64,000 nt of DNA from JAGTVG01 sp964543195 (GCA_964543195.1 CAZIXF010000027.1:5236-69235), one strand, 5' to 3'. Shown: positions 53,193 through 61,714, numbered from the stretch's first letter. The notes: generated by a model not told the origin, from the sequence alone. Made by a program: numbers and translations.

Positions 53193-55415
53193 TTATTTTT
53201 TGCTTTCTTCTTCTTCAGCTTTTCCGGAATCTCCCTCTTCTTCTTTTTTATCAGAAGCTTTGGACTGTTTGTCCTCTTTCTTATCGTCCTTGCCCTCTTC
53301 TTCCTTTCCTTTCTCTACTGAAACTTTGGCTTCTGCTTTTTCCTCCTTCTTTTGGGAAGTCTTGGTTGACTTGGTATCTTCCGCTTTTTCCTCCGGTTTC
53401 TCTTCTTTTTTCTCCTCTTCAGCGGAAGCCTTTGGTTCCGCTTTCTCTTCCTTTTCCTTGTCAACTTCTTTTTTCTCAGCTTTCGCGGCAGCTTCCTCAG
53501 ATTTTTCTGCCTTCTTCTCTTCTTTCTCCTCTTTGGCGGAGGCTTCTTCTTTCACCCCGGACCTGGGTTCTTCCTTCTCCGTTTTGGCTTCCGTATCCTT
53601 CCTGGCTTCCGTCTTCCCGGCTGATTTTTTATCTTCCTTCTTCTCACCTTCCATCTTTTCTTTCAGCTCCGACAAGGCGCCAAGATCACCCAGCGTATCC
53701 TTCTCCCTTCCGGCATTGATCCGGTCAAGCGTAGTTTTTTTACCTTTCTTCTTCTTGGGAGCAGCCTTGGGCTTTTCGTCCTTTTGGGTATGAGTTGCCG
53801 TATGGGAAAGAACAATCCGCTTGTCCTCCTTGGAAAACTCAAGTACCTTGAAATCAATGGTCTCCCCCACTTCTGCTACAGATCCATCCTCTTTAACGAG
53901 ATTCTTTGCGGTGGTAAATCCTTCAATACCGTAAGGTAATTCAAGTACCGCACCCTTATCGGTTTTGCTGATCACGGTACAACGGTGCACCGAACCTCTT
54001 GTAAAGACCGACTCGAAAGTATCCCATGGATTTTCTTCAAGCTGCTTATGGCCGAGGGCAAGCCTTCTGTTCTCCACATCAAGCTCAAGAACCTGAACTT
54101 CAAGCTCATCGCCCACCTTCACAAATTCTGAGGGATGCTTGATCTTTTTGGTCCAGGAAAGATCGGATACATGAACCAGGCCGTCGATACCCTCTTCAAG
54201 CTCGATAAACAGACCGAAGTTGGTCAGATTTCGGACAATACCTTTATGCCGTGTGCCCACAGCATATTTAGTAAGTACATCCTGCTTGGTCCAAGGATCT
54301 TCGGTGAGTTGCTTGATGCCAAGCGACATTTTCCTTTCCTCCCTGTCAAGGGTAAGGACAACCGCTTCAAGTTCATCTCCGATCTCAATGAAATCCTGAG
54401 GGTTACGGAGATGCTGTGACCATGACATCTCGGATACATGGATCAAACCTTCGACACCCGGCATGATCTCAAGAAATGCACCGTAATCAGCCACATTAAC
54501 GATCTTACCTTTTATTTTGGAACCGATTTCAATATCTTCAGACAGGGAATCCCATGGATGAGGTGTCAACTGCTTCATGCCCAGGGATATCCTTTTCTTT
54601 TCATCATCGAAATCCAGTACAACCACGTTCACTTTCTGATCCAGTTCAAGCACTTCTTCAGGATGGTTAATCCTTCCCCAGCTGATGTCAGTGATATGAA
54701 GCAATCCATCCACGCCTCCAAGATCGATGAATACACCAAAATTGGTCATATTCTTGATAACGCCTTCGAGTACCTGGCCTTTTTCAAGGTTTTCAAGGAT
54801 TTCAGCCTTCTGTTTTTCAAGATCTTTCTCGATAAGTACTTTATGCGAAACGACCACATTGTCATTGCTGTAGTTGATCTTCACTACCTTCACTTCCATT
54901 TTCTTGCCCACAAACACATCAAAATCACGGATAGGCTTAACATCGATCTGTGAACCGGGAAGAAAGGCTTCTATTCCGTATATATCAACAATGAGTCCAC
55001 CTTTTGTTCTTCTTTTGACAAACCCTTCTATCACTTCATCGTGATCCTCCGCATGCTGGATCTTTTCCCAGGCCTTTACAATTTTGGCCTTTTTCCGTGA
55101 CAGGATCAGTTGTCCGTTTGCATCTTCCTGTTTTTCGACAAATACCTCAACTTCATCACCTATCTTCAGATCAGGCATATCCCGGAATTCCGCAGCGGAA
55201 ACCAGTCCGTCCGACTTGAAACCTATATTAAGGATCACATCCCGGTCGCTGATACTCACTACCCTTCCCTTAACCACATCTTTTTCAGTGACGGAAGTCA
55301 GTGTGTCTTCATACATTTTTTCGAGCTTCTCACGCTCTTCCTTTGAGTAATCTTCTCCGAATCCTTTCGACTCCTCATCCCAGATAAACTCTTCTGTCTG
55401 GTTTTTCTCTTCCAT
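53193..55415 (-). CDS. rpsA: 30S ribosomal protein S1 with long acidic/basic tail
   Basis: The protein binds mRNA and helps its recruitment to the 30S subunit. Six S1 OB-fold repeats occupy roughly residues 45-540. Typical phrases are GRVVSISDRDVILNIGFKS, GVFIDLGGVDGLLHITDISW and HVSDLSWTKKIKHPSEFV. I chose the ATG at 55415 (MEEKNQTEEFIWDEE), as in other Bacteroidota S1; an upstream ATG at 55508 would read through the leader hairpins. After the last repeat a tail of about 198 residues is made almost only of Lys, Glu, Ala, Ser and Asp, with a helix-like island TLGDLGALSELKEKMEG at its start. 740 residues. Confidence 0.94.
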   Translation of the reverse strand: MEEKNQTEEFIWDEESKGFGEDYSKEEREKLEKMYEDTLTSVTEKDVVKGRVVSISDRDVILNIGFKSDGLVSAAEFRDMPDLKIGDEVEVFVEKQEDANGQLILSRKKAKIVKAWEKIQHAEDHDEVIEGFVKRRTKGGLIVDIYGIEAFLPGSQIDVKPIRDFDVFVGKKMEVKVVKINYSNDNVVVSHKVLIEKDLEKQKAEILENLEKGQVLEGVIKNMTNFGVFIDLGGVDGLLHITDISWGRINHPEEVLELDQKVNVVVLDFDDEKKRISLGMKQLTPHPWDSLSEDIEIGSKIKGKIVNVADYGAFLEIMPGVEGLIHVSEMSWSQHLRNPQDFIEIGDELEAVVLTLDREERKMSLGIKQLTEDPWTKQDVLTKYAVGTRHKGIVRNLTNFGLFIELEEGIDGLVHVSDLSWTKKIKHPSEFVKVGDELEVQVLELDVENRRLALGHKQLEENPWDTFESVFTRGSVHRCTVISKTDKGAVLELPYGIEGFTTAKNLVKEDGSVAEVGETIDFKVLEFSKEDKRIVLSHTATHTQKDEKPKAAPKKKKGKKTTLDRINAGREKDTLGDLGALSELKEKMEGEKKEDKKSAGKTEARKDTEAKTEKEEPRSGVKEEASAKEEKEEKKAEKSEEAAAKAEKKEVDKEKEEKAEPKASAEEEKKEEKPEEKAEDTKSTKTSQKKEEKAEAKVSVEKGKEEEGKDDKKEDKQSKASDKKEEEGDSGKAEEEESKK

Positions 55416-55529
55416 ATTAATTAATAATATCCGGATTTTTGCATACCAGTTGCCGGACTTAAAAACTGGTTTATTTATTCGACATTCCTGATAATCAGGA
55501 CCATCCATTTTGAATGGACTGCAAAGGTA
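55416..55529 (-). promoter_or_regulatory. Structured leader and promoter of rpsA
   Basis: The minus strand has an exact -7 box TACCTTTG (55529-55522). The roughly 100-base leader then folds into three hairpins: TCCATT/AATGGA (55518-55504, three-base loop), TCCTGA/TCAGGA (55500-55486, three-base loop) and CCAGTT/AACTGG (55469-55446, twelve-base loop). No Shine-Dalgarno sequence precedes the ATG. A leader for autogenous control of S1 is plausible. Confidence 0.5.
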
Positions 55530-55631
55530 GCAAAAATTTGTTTTTCATAGCATCATACGACTTTTTTTTTGATCTATGCGGCTCCTCTCCCCGAAATATG
55601 AATCCACCTCAGTCATCAATATAAAGATAAA

Positions 55632-55666
55632 GAACCGGCAAATCGCGAATTGCGATGGACCGGTTC
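55632..55666 (-). terminator. Terminator after the TolC-like gene
   Basis: GAACCGG (55632-55638) and CCGGTTC (55660-55666) pair perfectly, and inner ATCGC/GCGAT extend the stem. On the minus strand TTTATCTTT follows. It lies 25 bases beyond the TolC stop. Confidence 0.65.
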
Positions 55667-55690
55667 AAATAAAAGATGGGAATGAAATGA

Positions 55691-57043
55691 TCAGATTTCT
55701 TCTTTTACCAGTAAACCTGTAAAATAATCCATAATTACCTTCTGGAACAATAAGGTATACTGAGCCTGTGCCCGGCTTGCCGAAGCATCCACAAAAAATC
55801 CGGTAGCCCTGGATAGTTCGACCAGGTCACCTACGCCGACTTCATATCGTTCTTTCTGAATCGTGAATGATGCTTCAGCGGCTTCAAACTGTTTCAATGC
55901 AGCGTAATATTCGTCTTTGGCAGCTTGAAAATTAAGATAGGCGTTCTGAACTTCATTGAATATGAAAATTCTTAACTCCTCTTCTGCCAGCACTGCATTT
56001 TCCCAGGCCACCCTTGCCCTCGTTTTTTCAGACAGGGTCGCGTGCCTGGAATATATGGGGATCTGAAGCTCAAGCCCATAGGTGAACTGGCTGTTGTCTT
56101 CCACCTGGCCTGCAAAAGATTTGGTCTGTTCAGGATTATCTATCTCTTTTAATTGTGAGGAATATCGCGTACCCGCCGAACCGAAGAATGAAAGGGTCGG
56201 GAAATGGCCGGCCCGGGCTATATTAATCCCCGCACTTGCCGCTTCCTTCCGGGCAAGCGCCTGTTTATAATCCGGCCGGTTTCTGATCGCTGTTTCATAC
56301 AGTTTATCCAGATCATAGGTCTCCACCAGGATACTTTCAAAACTCCAGACCGGTTCGTCAAGATCAATATGGACATCAGGATCAAGCAGAAGAGTTTGTT
56401 TTAGTAAAGCTTTATCGAAACGAAGGTCATTCCTGGCCCTGATCACCTGCACATCGATCTTACTTACCGTGGCCTCCTGGTCGAGCTGATCACTCAGGGG
56501 CCGGGTACCTGCCTCAACAAATCCACGGATCTGTTCCAGCGTGGTCTGCTGAACTTCAAGGTTCTGTTCGGAAATTCTTAATAATTCATTGTCAAGTAAT
56601 ATCTGAAGAAATTGATTGGCGACGGTATAGATTATCTCTTGCTCGGTTCTGTTAACAAGATATTGCTGTGACTCCAGTAAGGACTGGGTGCGTTGATTGG
56701 TATATTTTCTGTTCAGGCCGTCAAAAATTATGTATCTGGCCCCTACCGATAGATTACCCAATTCGGTATTATCTCTGAACACCTGGCCCGTCACCTGATC
56801 AAATTGCTGGCCATTCAATCGCTGGGCTGTAGCTGATGCCCCAGCCCCGGGAGCATACAGCGCCTTTGCCTGTCTTCTGTCGGCCAACCTGGCTCGAAGA
56901 TTGTTTTTTTCCTGCCGGATCGAAACATTTTTTTTCAATGCCAGATCAACGGCTTCCCTAAATCCAATGGTCAATGAATCCTGTGCAAAAGAAATCAGCC
57001 CGTGTAAAGTAAAAACAAGTAATAATAAAAATGATCTGCCCAT
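55691..57043 (-). CDS. TolC-family outer membrane efflux protein
   Basis: A 450-residue protein with a signal peptide (1-20, ending SFAQ) and two tandem OEP repeats of long helices with short strands (GFREAVDLALKKNVSIRQE, DLALKKN; second half YDLDKLYETAIRNRPDYKQALARKEAASAGINIARAG, in pieces). The late QFTYGLELQIPIYS region is typical. It would form a trimeric outer-membrane exit duct for a tripartite exporter. It lies 17 bases downstream of the ABC ATPase gene and is probably co-transcribed. No membrane-fusion gene is adjacent. Confidence 0.93.
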   Translation of the reverse strand: MGRSFLLLLVFTLHGLISFAQDSLTIGFREAVDLALKKNVSIRQEKNNLRARLADRRQAKALYAPGAGASATAQRLNGQQFDQVTGQVFRDNTELGNLSVGARYIIFDGLNRKYTNQRTQSLLESQQYLVNRTEQEIIYTVANQFLQILLDNELLRISEQNLEVQQTTLEQIRGFVEAGTRPLSDQLDQEATVSKIDVQVIRARNDLRFDKALLKQTLLLDPDVHIDLDEPVWSFESILVETYDLDKLYETAIRNRPDYKQALARKEAASAGINIARAGHFPTLSFFGSAGTRYSSQLKEIDNPEQTKSFAGQVEDNSQFTYGLELQIPIYSRHATLSEKTRARVAWENAVLAEEELRIFIFNEVQNAYLNFQAAKDEYYAALKQFEAAEASFTIQKERYEVGVGDLVELSRATGFFVDASASRAQAQYTLLFQKVIMDYFTGLLVKEEI

Positions 57044-57060
57044 GTCGATTGTACCTGTTA

Positions 57061-57753
57061 TTATGAAGCAATTGCCCTTTCGATTTTTTTATCGCTGGCC
57101 ATAGCACCGTCAACCAACTTGACAATACGGTCGCCATATTGAGCATTTTTTTCAGAATGGGTTACCTGGATGATGGTCATGCCTTCCCTGTTCAGTTTTT
57201 TGAATATTTCCATGATCTCATTCCCCTGTTCGGAATGAAGGTTGCCGGTAGGTTCATCAGCCAGTAAAAGCTTTGGTTTTCCGATAATGGCCCTTGCTAC
57301 TCCGACCAGTTGCTGCTGGCCTCCCGAAAGTTGTTCAGGAAACAGATCTTTCTTGGCTACTATCTGAAACCGGTCAAGCATTTCGGCCACCATGGCCTTC
57401 CGCTCCGGCGATTTTATCCCCCGGTATAATAAAGGAGTTTCAATGTTTTCATATACCGTTAATTCGTCTATCAGATGATAAGCCTGAAAGACAAATCCGA
57501 TATGATGTTTATGCAATTCCGATCTTTTTCTTTCCTTGAGTTTGTTCACCGGCTGATCCATAAAAAAATATTCGCCGGCAGAGGGCTCATCAAGCATGCC
57601 GATAATATTGAGCAAGGTGGATTTCCCGGCTCCACTCGGTCCCATAACGGTTAAAAATTCTCCCTGCCTGATTTCCAAATCAATTCCCTTCAATATAAAT
57701 ATGCGCTGATATTTATTGTCAACGTACTTGTCTAAATCAACTGTTCTGATCAT
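57061..57753 (-). CDS. ABC transporter ATP-binding protein, MacB/LolD type
   Basis: A 230-residue ATPase. Walker A is GPSGAGKST (residues 38-46), the Q-loop FQAYHLIDELTVYENI, the signature LSGGQQQLVGVARAI, Walker B KLLLADEPTGNL and the switch His in VTHSE. The closest types are MacB, LolD and related export ATPases, which pair with FtsX-like permeases. No permease or HlyD-like adaptor is in this window, so the partner must be elsewhere. It directly precedes the TolC-like gene. The two bases before the QV in the signature deviate from the usual QRVAIARA (here QLVGVARA). Confidence 0.94.
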   Translation of the reverse strand: MIRTVDLDKYVDNKYQRIFILKGIDLEIRQGEFLTVMGPSGAGKSTLLNIIGMLDEPSAGEYFFMDQPVNKLKERKRSELHKHHIGFVFQAYHLIDELTVYENIETPLLYRGIKSPERKAMVAEMLDRFQIVAKKDLFPEQLSGGQQQLVGVARAIIGKPKLLLADEPTGNLHSEQGNEIMEIFKKLNREGMTIIQVTHSEKNAQYGDRIVKLVDGAMASDKKIERAIAS

Positions 57754-58022
57754 TATTAAATAAGTTAAAATAAGCCTTCAACCGGGAAGAGCCAATAAAT
57801 ATGCCAAACATTAAAACAGATCAAATAGCAGAACTCAAAACAGGTTCATTGAGTATTTTAATGAGAATTGCGTCGATTTAATTAATTGAATATCAGTTAA
57901 ATGTGTAAATATTACTATCCCCGGCTGTCCAGTAAGCTTACCCGTCCCGACACCTGTTTTTTCACCATATTTAAAATTCAGATCGTCCGGTTTTGGGATT
58001 GGGACGTCCGCTGGTGGACAAA

Positions 58023-58052
58023 AAAAGGGCCCCGAATTAACGTGGCCCTTTT
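58023..58052 (-). terminator. Terminator, stronger on the minus strand
   Basis: AAAAGGGCC (58023-58031) and GGCCCTTTT (58044-58052) pair over nine bases with a 12-base loop. The minus strand is followed by six T and the plus strand by four. No called gene ends here, so it implies a minus-strand transcript in this gap. Confidence 0.6.
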
Positions 58053-58161
58053 GCAAACAGAGAGTTTTTAAGTTTTACATTTGATTTCTGATATGAAGGT
58101 AAACAATTTTGGTAAAATTGAAAATTTTTTGTCCCGAAAATTCAGACAAAATCAATAAGCC

Positions 58162-58185
58162 AACCCGGCCCGGGCCCGGTTTTTC
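58162..58185 (+). terminator. GC-rich hairpin with T-run
   Basis: AACC-C-GGCCC/GGGCC-C-GGTT is near palindromic with one C-C mismatch, followed by TTTTTC. It could be a plus-strand terminator or a cruciform. Confidence 0.4.
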
Positions 58186-58274
58186 ATGTGGCCTGCCTAA
58201 ACTCCTCCGGCCCAGGCAGGATTCCGCCGCCATTTTGGAATCGTTACGGAACCAGCCCAACTCCACTTCATCCA

Positions 58275-58406
58275 TTATTCCATCATCAGCCGAGTAATTT
58301 CCCTCATCATTTCAACTTTATTCCGTAAAGAATTCAGCACCAATCCAACATCAGATGATCGATAATTCCATGACCTTATTTTTCTCATGACCGAAGCCAT
58401 ACCCAT
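58275..58406 (-). CDS. Uncertain 43-residue ORF in the gap
   Basis: A minus-strand frame starting ATG at 58406 encodes MGMASVMRKIRSWNYRSSD and then VGLVLNSLRNKVEMMREITR and a short end. The same frame is open upstream to about 58500 with further protein-like sequence (DLQRWFDRKA). Its stop overlaps the ATG of another open frame in a TAATG arrangement. It could be a remnant of a larger gene. No family recognised. Confidence 0.25.
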   Translation of the reverse strand: MGMASVMRKIRSWNYRSSDVGLVLNSLRNKVEMMREITRLMME

Positions 58407-58459
58407 CGCCTTCCTGTCAAACCAGCGCTGTAAATCAACCACATGTAATAACGATCCAC

Positions 58460-58491
58460 TTGATTTATTAAATCCAAAGCCGTAATTTTTG
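58460..58491 (+). promoter_or_regulatory. Likely promoter of the glutamate synthase-like gene
   Basis: TTG (58460-58462), 20 bases, then TAATTTTTG (58483-58491), one base longer than TAnnTTTG. The ATG is at 58512, only 20 bases after. Confidence 0.4.
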
Positions 58492-58511
58492 GGATTATTT
58501 AAACATTTGCG

Positions 58512-60239
58512 ATGAAAAAAAAGAACAAATTCTACCGTCAGAGCATCTCCGGAGCACCCACCATCTCTGTAATAAGATCATTCTTCAATTCATGGGTGTT
58601 GATCTGGATAGGGGCATCCATAGCCTTAACGGTAATCTATGGATTGGTCTTCAGGTTTACCCCATATGAAAATATGTCCGTTCTGAGTTGGATGGGCATG
58701 CTGTTTCCCACCTTACTTCTTATGGCGCTGCTTTCCGGTATAATGCTCATTTATATTCATGATAAAACACAACGTAATGATCCGGCACAACGACTTTTCC
58801 CTATTATTATATGGGGAAGGAAGCTTTTGATAAAAGCAGGTCCGTTACTTCGGCAGTATCTCTTTCTCAATGACCAGGAAGAAGCCCCCTTTAACAGGAT
58901 TACCCGAAACTGGATCTATGAAACTTCAAAAGGAGTTCGGAATACTATTGGCTTTGGCAGCCAGGTGGACATGGACCGGGTAGGGGCCACCATTGCACTG
59001 CCCGCCACATTTACCAATATGTCTACCAAAACCGGTGAAGAGACGGGTAAATCGTATGAAAAAATTATCGGCAAATATACGGATTGCAAACCGGTTACCA
59101 TGAGGCATTTTATCAATATCGGAGGCATGTCCTATGGGGCACTTTCCTTCAGGGCTCATGCTGCCCTGAATAAGGGAGCTAAAATGGCCGGAATAATGCA
59201 TAACACCGGAGAGGGCAGCCTGGCTCCCTGCCATGAATACGGGGGTGATCTCATTTTTCAGATCGGGACCGCCAAATATGGTATCCGGGATGAAGAAGGC
59301 AATATGGATGATGGCATGCTGAAGGAAATATCCCAGCATCCCCAGGTGAAAATGATCGAAATCAAGTTGGCCCAGGGGGCAAAACCGGGAAAAGGAGGAA
59401 TGTTATTGAAAGAAAAAATCACCTATGAAATAGCCCGGATACGAAAAATCCCCATGGGTAAGGATGCCTATGCACCTGCCAGGCACAAAGAATTCAATGA
59501 CGTAGATGGGTTGTTTAATTTTATCGACAGAGTGAGAAAGATCACCAAAAAACCTGTGGGAATAAAAATGGTGATCGGACATACGGCGGAGATCGAATCC
59601 ATAGCAGAAAAAATGAACAGGGAACCGGGAAGAGGCCCCGATTATATTGCGATCGATGGAGGGGATGGAGGCACCGGAGCAGCACCACTGGTATTAAGCT
59701 CTTACTCGGGACTTCCCATGAAACAGGCAATAGCTGTGGCAGAATGGGCACTAAAGAGACATAGGGTAAGGGAAAAAGTGGTTTTATTTGCCGGCGGAAA
59801 GATCTCCACCCCCATTGAAGTGGCCGTGGCCATGGCACTTGGAGCGGATGCCGTATATATTGCAAGAGGTTTTATGTTATCCCTGGGCTGTATCCAGGCC
59901 CTGGAATGTCATGCGAATCATTGCCCCACAGGAATAGCGACACAGAATAAACGCCTCGAAAAAGCTATCGACATCGAAGCGGCTGCACAAAGGGTAGCCA
60001 ATTATGCAGATACGCTTTATAAAGAAACCCAGATGCTGGCAGAATCCTGCGGATATTCCAGCCCCGACCAAATCACACCGGATGATATAATGATCGTCAC
60101 CTCACCGGGTCATCTCGATTACCTGTCCGAATTGCACGGCATATCAGCCTTTGAAGCAAGCCTCGAACGCCGGAAAGCTAAAGACATGGGCCTTTCGGTG
60201 GGTGAAATGAAAATGTGGGAAGCGGATGATGCGAAGTAA
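58512..60239 (+). CDS. FMN-binding glutamate synthase-family protein, membrane-anchored
   Basis: A 575-residue single-domain homologue of the FMN barrel of glutamate synthase large subunit. Two membrane helices (about 28-47 and 57-82) precede the domain. FINIGGMSYGALSFRAHAALNKGA and MHNTGEGSLAPCHEYGGDLI form the flavin and substrate face, AIDGGDGGTGAAP the loop, and CIQALECHANHCPTGIAT has the C-x5-C-x4-C pattern of the [3Fe-4S] cluster. There is no glutaminase domain, so it cannot by itself be a full glutamate synthase. Related archaeal-type proteins are called glutamate synthase; the true substrate here is uncertain. Confidence 0.92.
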   Translation: MKKKNKFYRQSISGAPTISVIRSFFNSWVLIWIGASIALTVIYGLVFRFTPYENMSVLSWMGMLFPTLLLMALLSGIMLIYIHDKTQRNDPAQRLFPIIIWGRKLLIKAGPLLRQYLFLNDQEEAPFNRITRNWIYETSKGVRNTIGFGSQVDMDRVGATIALPATFTNMSTKTGEETGKSYEKIIGKYTDCKPVTMRHFINIGGMSYGALSFRAHAALNKGAKMAGIMHNTGEGSLAPCHEYGGDLIFQIGTAKYGIRDEEGNMDDGMLKEISQHPQVKMIEIKLAQGAKPGKGGMLLKEKITYEIARIRKIPMGKDAYAPARHKEFNDVDGLFNFIDRVRKITKKPVGIKMVIGHTAEIESIAEKMNREPGRGPDYIAIDGGDGGTGAAPLVLSSYSGLPMKQAIAVAEWALKRHRVREKVVLFAGGKISTPIEVAVAMALGADAVYIARGFMLSLGCIQALECHANHCPTGIATQNKRLEKAIDIEAAAQRVANYADTLYKETQMLAESCGYSSPDQITPDDIMIVTSPGHLDYLSELHGISAFEASLERRKAKDMGLSVGEMKMWEADDAK

Positions 60240-60261
60240 ATAAACCACAAAATTCAGAAAA

Positions 60262-60675
60262 TTACCGGTACTGTATTTCGTAAGTCAACTCCGCAGCCTG
60301 TTTAACCATGTAGCTCACTCCACAATATTTTTCCTGTGACAAATTCACCGCTTTTTCAACCTTGCCCTTATCCAGGTTGTTTCCTTTAAACTGGTAGATC
60401 ACATGTATCTTTTTATAATATTTGGGATGGTCATCAGTCACTTCCCCCGATACCCTGATACTGAAATCTTCGTATTCTACCCTCATTTTTTTCAGGAGTG
60501 ATACCACATCCATCCCGGTACATCCGGCAAGAGAAAATAACAACAGTGGCTTGGGCCTGGGACCTTTATTTTTACCCCCTACTTTTTCTGCTGCATCCAA
60601 TACAATGGTATGATCATTGACATCTGCCTCAAATGACATACCTTCAGTCCATTTTGCTTCTAATTCATGTTCCAT
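60262..60675 (-). CDS. OsmC/Ohr-family protein
   Basis: A 137-residue protein of the peroxide-reducing OsmC superfamily. The central Cys is visible in LFSLAGCTGMDVVSLLKKM, at about residue 52, followed by DFSIRVSGEVTDDHPKYYKKIHVIYQFKG (here in part). In this subgroup (YhfA-like, with TGMDV) the second catalytic Cys is near the C-terminus: KYCGVSYMVKQAAELTYEI (C near 118). It is 23 bases after the glutamate synthase gene but on the opposite strand, convergent. A minus-strand TATTTTTG box (60759-60752) lies 75 bases upstream. Confidence 0.9.
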   Translation of the reverse strand: MEHELEAKWTEGMSFEADVNDHTIVLDAAEKVGGKNKGPRPKPLLLFSLAGCTGMDVVSLLKKMRVEYEDFSIRVSGEVTDDHPKYYKKIHVIYQFKGNNLDKGKVEKAVNLSQEKYCGVSYMVKQAAELTYEIQYR

Positions 60676-60751
60676 TTTGATTGTTTCATTTTTATTAAAA
60701 AAATCAGAAACTAACGGCCTGTTCTAAAAATTAATGCTCAATGTGCTGCTG

Positions 60752-60759
60752 CAAAAATA
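60752..60759 (-). promoter_or_regulatory. Possible -7 box for the OsmC-family gene
   Basis: The minus strand reads TATTTTTG, an exact TAnnTTTG. No TTG at the expected spacing, so support is partial. Confidence 0.35.
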
Positions 60760-60770
60760 CAACAAATATT

Positions 60771-61064
60771 CTAATCGTACTTACCGGTCTTTTCCTCAAT
60801 CGAGACATTAGCGTCTTTCCTGATCTGTATCTTGATGTTGATCAGTAATTCTTCCGCCCCTGAATCGAAACAGGTCTTCTGCATCTTCTTCAATAGTTGC
60901 ATAATATCATCGTACTCCCCTTCAATAACAGTCTCAAACGGACAGACTTTGTTTTTCAGCCCCGACCTTTTGATTACTCCGATCGCTTTATCTATTATCG
61001 AATAGGCATCGGTTGTGTTTGATTTGGGAAGTATCTGAACAGCCAGGTTTATGTTATGCTCCAT
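60771..61064 (-). CDS. Thiamine-binding/DUF77-like small protein (MTH1187 family)
   Basis: A 97-residue cytosolic protein with the ferredoxin-like DUF77 fold: NLAVQILPKSN at the start, SYKVCPFETVIEGEYDDIMQLLKKMQ (here NKVCPFETVIEGEYDDI) in the middle and a final beta strand (INIKIQIRKD). MTH1187/YkoF relatives bind thiamine or a related small molecule; the specific ligand here is unknown. It lies 96 bases upstream of the OsmC-family gene on the same strand and may be co-transcribed with it. Confidence 0.88.
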   Translation of the reverse strand: MEHNINLAVQILPKSNTTDAYSIIDKAIGVIKRSGLKNKVCPFETVIEGEYDDIMQLLKKMQKTCFDSGAEELLINIKIQIRKDANVSIEEKTGKYD

Positions 61065-61138
61065 ATTAAAAAGCTTTAGTTATGCTAACTTGTTGTGTGA
61101 ATTATTATATGTCTCATTATCATTTAACATACTGATGA

Positions 61139-61201
61139 TTAATGATTTATCATTTTCATTTCCTGGTGTTTCCTGGTGTCTTGGAACCTTCTGTGGCATT
61201 G
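61139..61201. repeat. Dispersed intergenic repeat, copy 2
   Basis: It matches 21744-21803 at about 80% by eye over some 60 bases and in the same orientation. The following bases (caccaag, taaatcactaagg) also resemble the ATCACC words near copy 1. Confidence 0.6.
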
Positions 61202-61493
61202 AATCATTATGTTTTTAGTCACGAAGGCATTAAATCACTAAGGTATCACCAAGTTTTTTATTATCTGATTCACACAACGAATTATTCTTCTTTAGTTGCA
61301 TTATTATAAATTCCATTTGCGCCTTTTCCAAGCCCATACCATGCCGGATATTCGCTTTTCTATTGGTGAAGAATATTATCCTGCCACCCGCATCGCATGA
61401 GCTGAACCATATGCCTCGCCAGAATAAAATTATATTCCAGGTATAAAAGAGCTTTGGAAAAGGTTCAATGTACCTTTTATTTAATCCTGTTTT

Positions 61494-61585
61494 CGTTTTT
61501 ATGCCATGGTGAGCCCTGATCTGAAAGGAATGATCCGCCCGGTCTGACTTTTTCGACATTCGTTTTTATGCCATGGTGAGCCCTG
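61494..61585. repeat. 25-base direct repeat, 67 bases apart
   Basis: cgtttttatgccatggtgag followed by ccctg occurs at 61494-61518 and again at 61561-61585, identical. The words before and after (actttttcg) also recur. It looks like a recent small duplication or a repeat unit. Confidence 0.85.
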
Positions 61586-61714
61586 GCCCCGATCACTTTT
61601 TCGGACAACAAGACAAGAAGACCTGATATTTACCCAGCTTTTGTTTAGATTTGGCTAAATATTTGTTAATATAAACCATAATTATTATTTTTATAGGTTT
61701 AAAAATATATCGGT

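Larger units (their letters stand above)
57754..58511. other. Gene-poor 758-base gap with hairpins and possible short genes
   Basis: No confident gene was found. It holds a bidirectional-looking terminator (58023-58052), a GC-rich palindromic hairpin with a T-run (58162-58185), a minus-strand open stretch with protein-like wording (58275 up to about 58500) and the likely promoter of the glutamate synthase gene at its right end. 57754-57990 is AT-rich with nothing recognised. Confidence 0.6.
61065..61714. other. Repeat-bearing gene-free gap before the TonB receptor
   Basis: No convincing gene. It contains the second copy of a dispersed repeat (61139-61201), a 25-base direct repeat (61494-61518 and 61561-61585) and AT-rich sequence before the receptor gene. 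A minus-strand ORF of 109 codons (61230-61559) spans part of it, but it covers the repeat and its protein has no recognised pattern. Confidence 0.6.

Noticed and set aside
53200..53793. A 197-residue Ser/Phe-rich plus-strand ORF inside rpsA.
   Set aside because: It is the complement of the Lys/Glu-rich tail of S1; the repetitive codons produce long open frames on the other strand.
61230..61559. A 109-residue minus-strand ORF in the gap before the TonB receptor.
   Set aside because: It overlaps the direct repeat and dispersed-repeat flank, lacks any domain pattern, and has no promoter. I left it as part of the gap.
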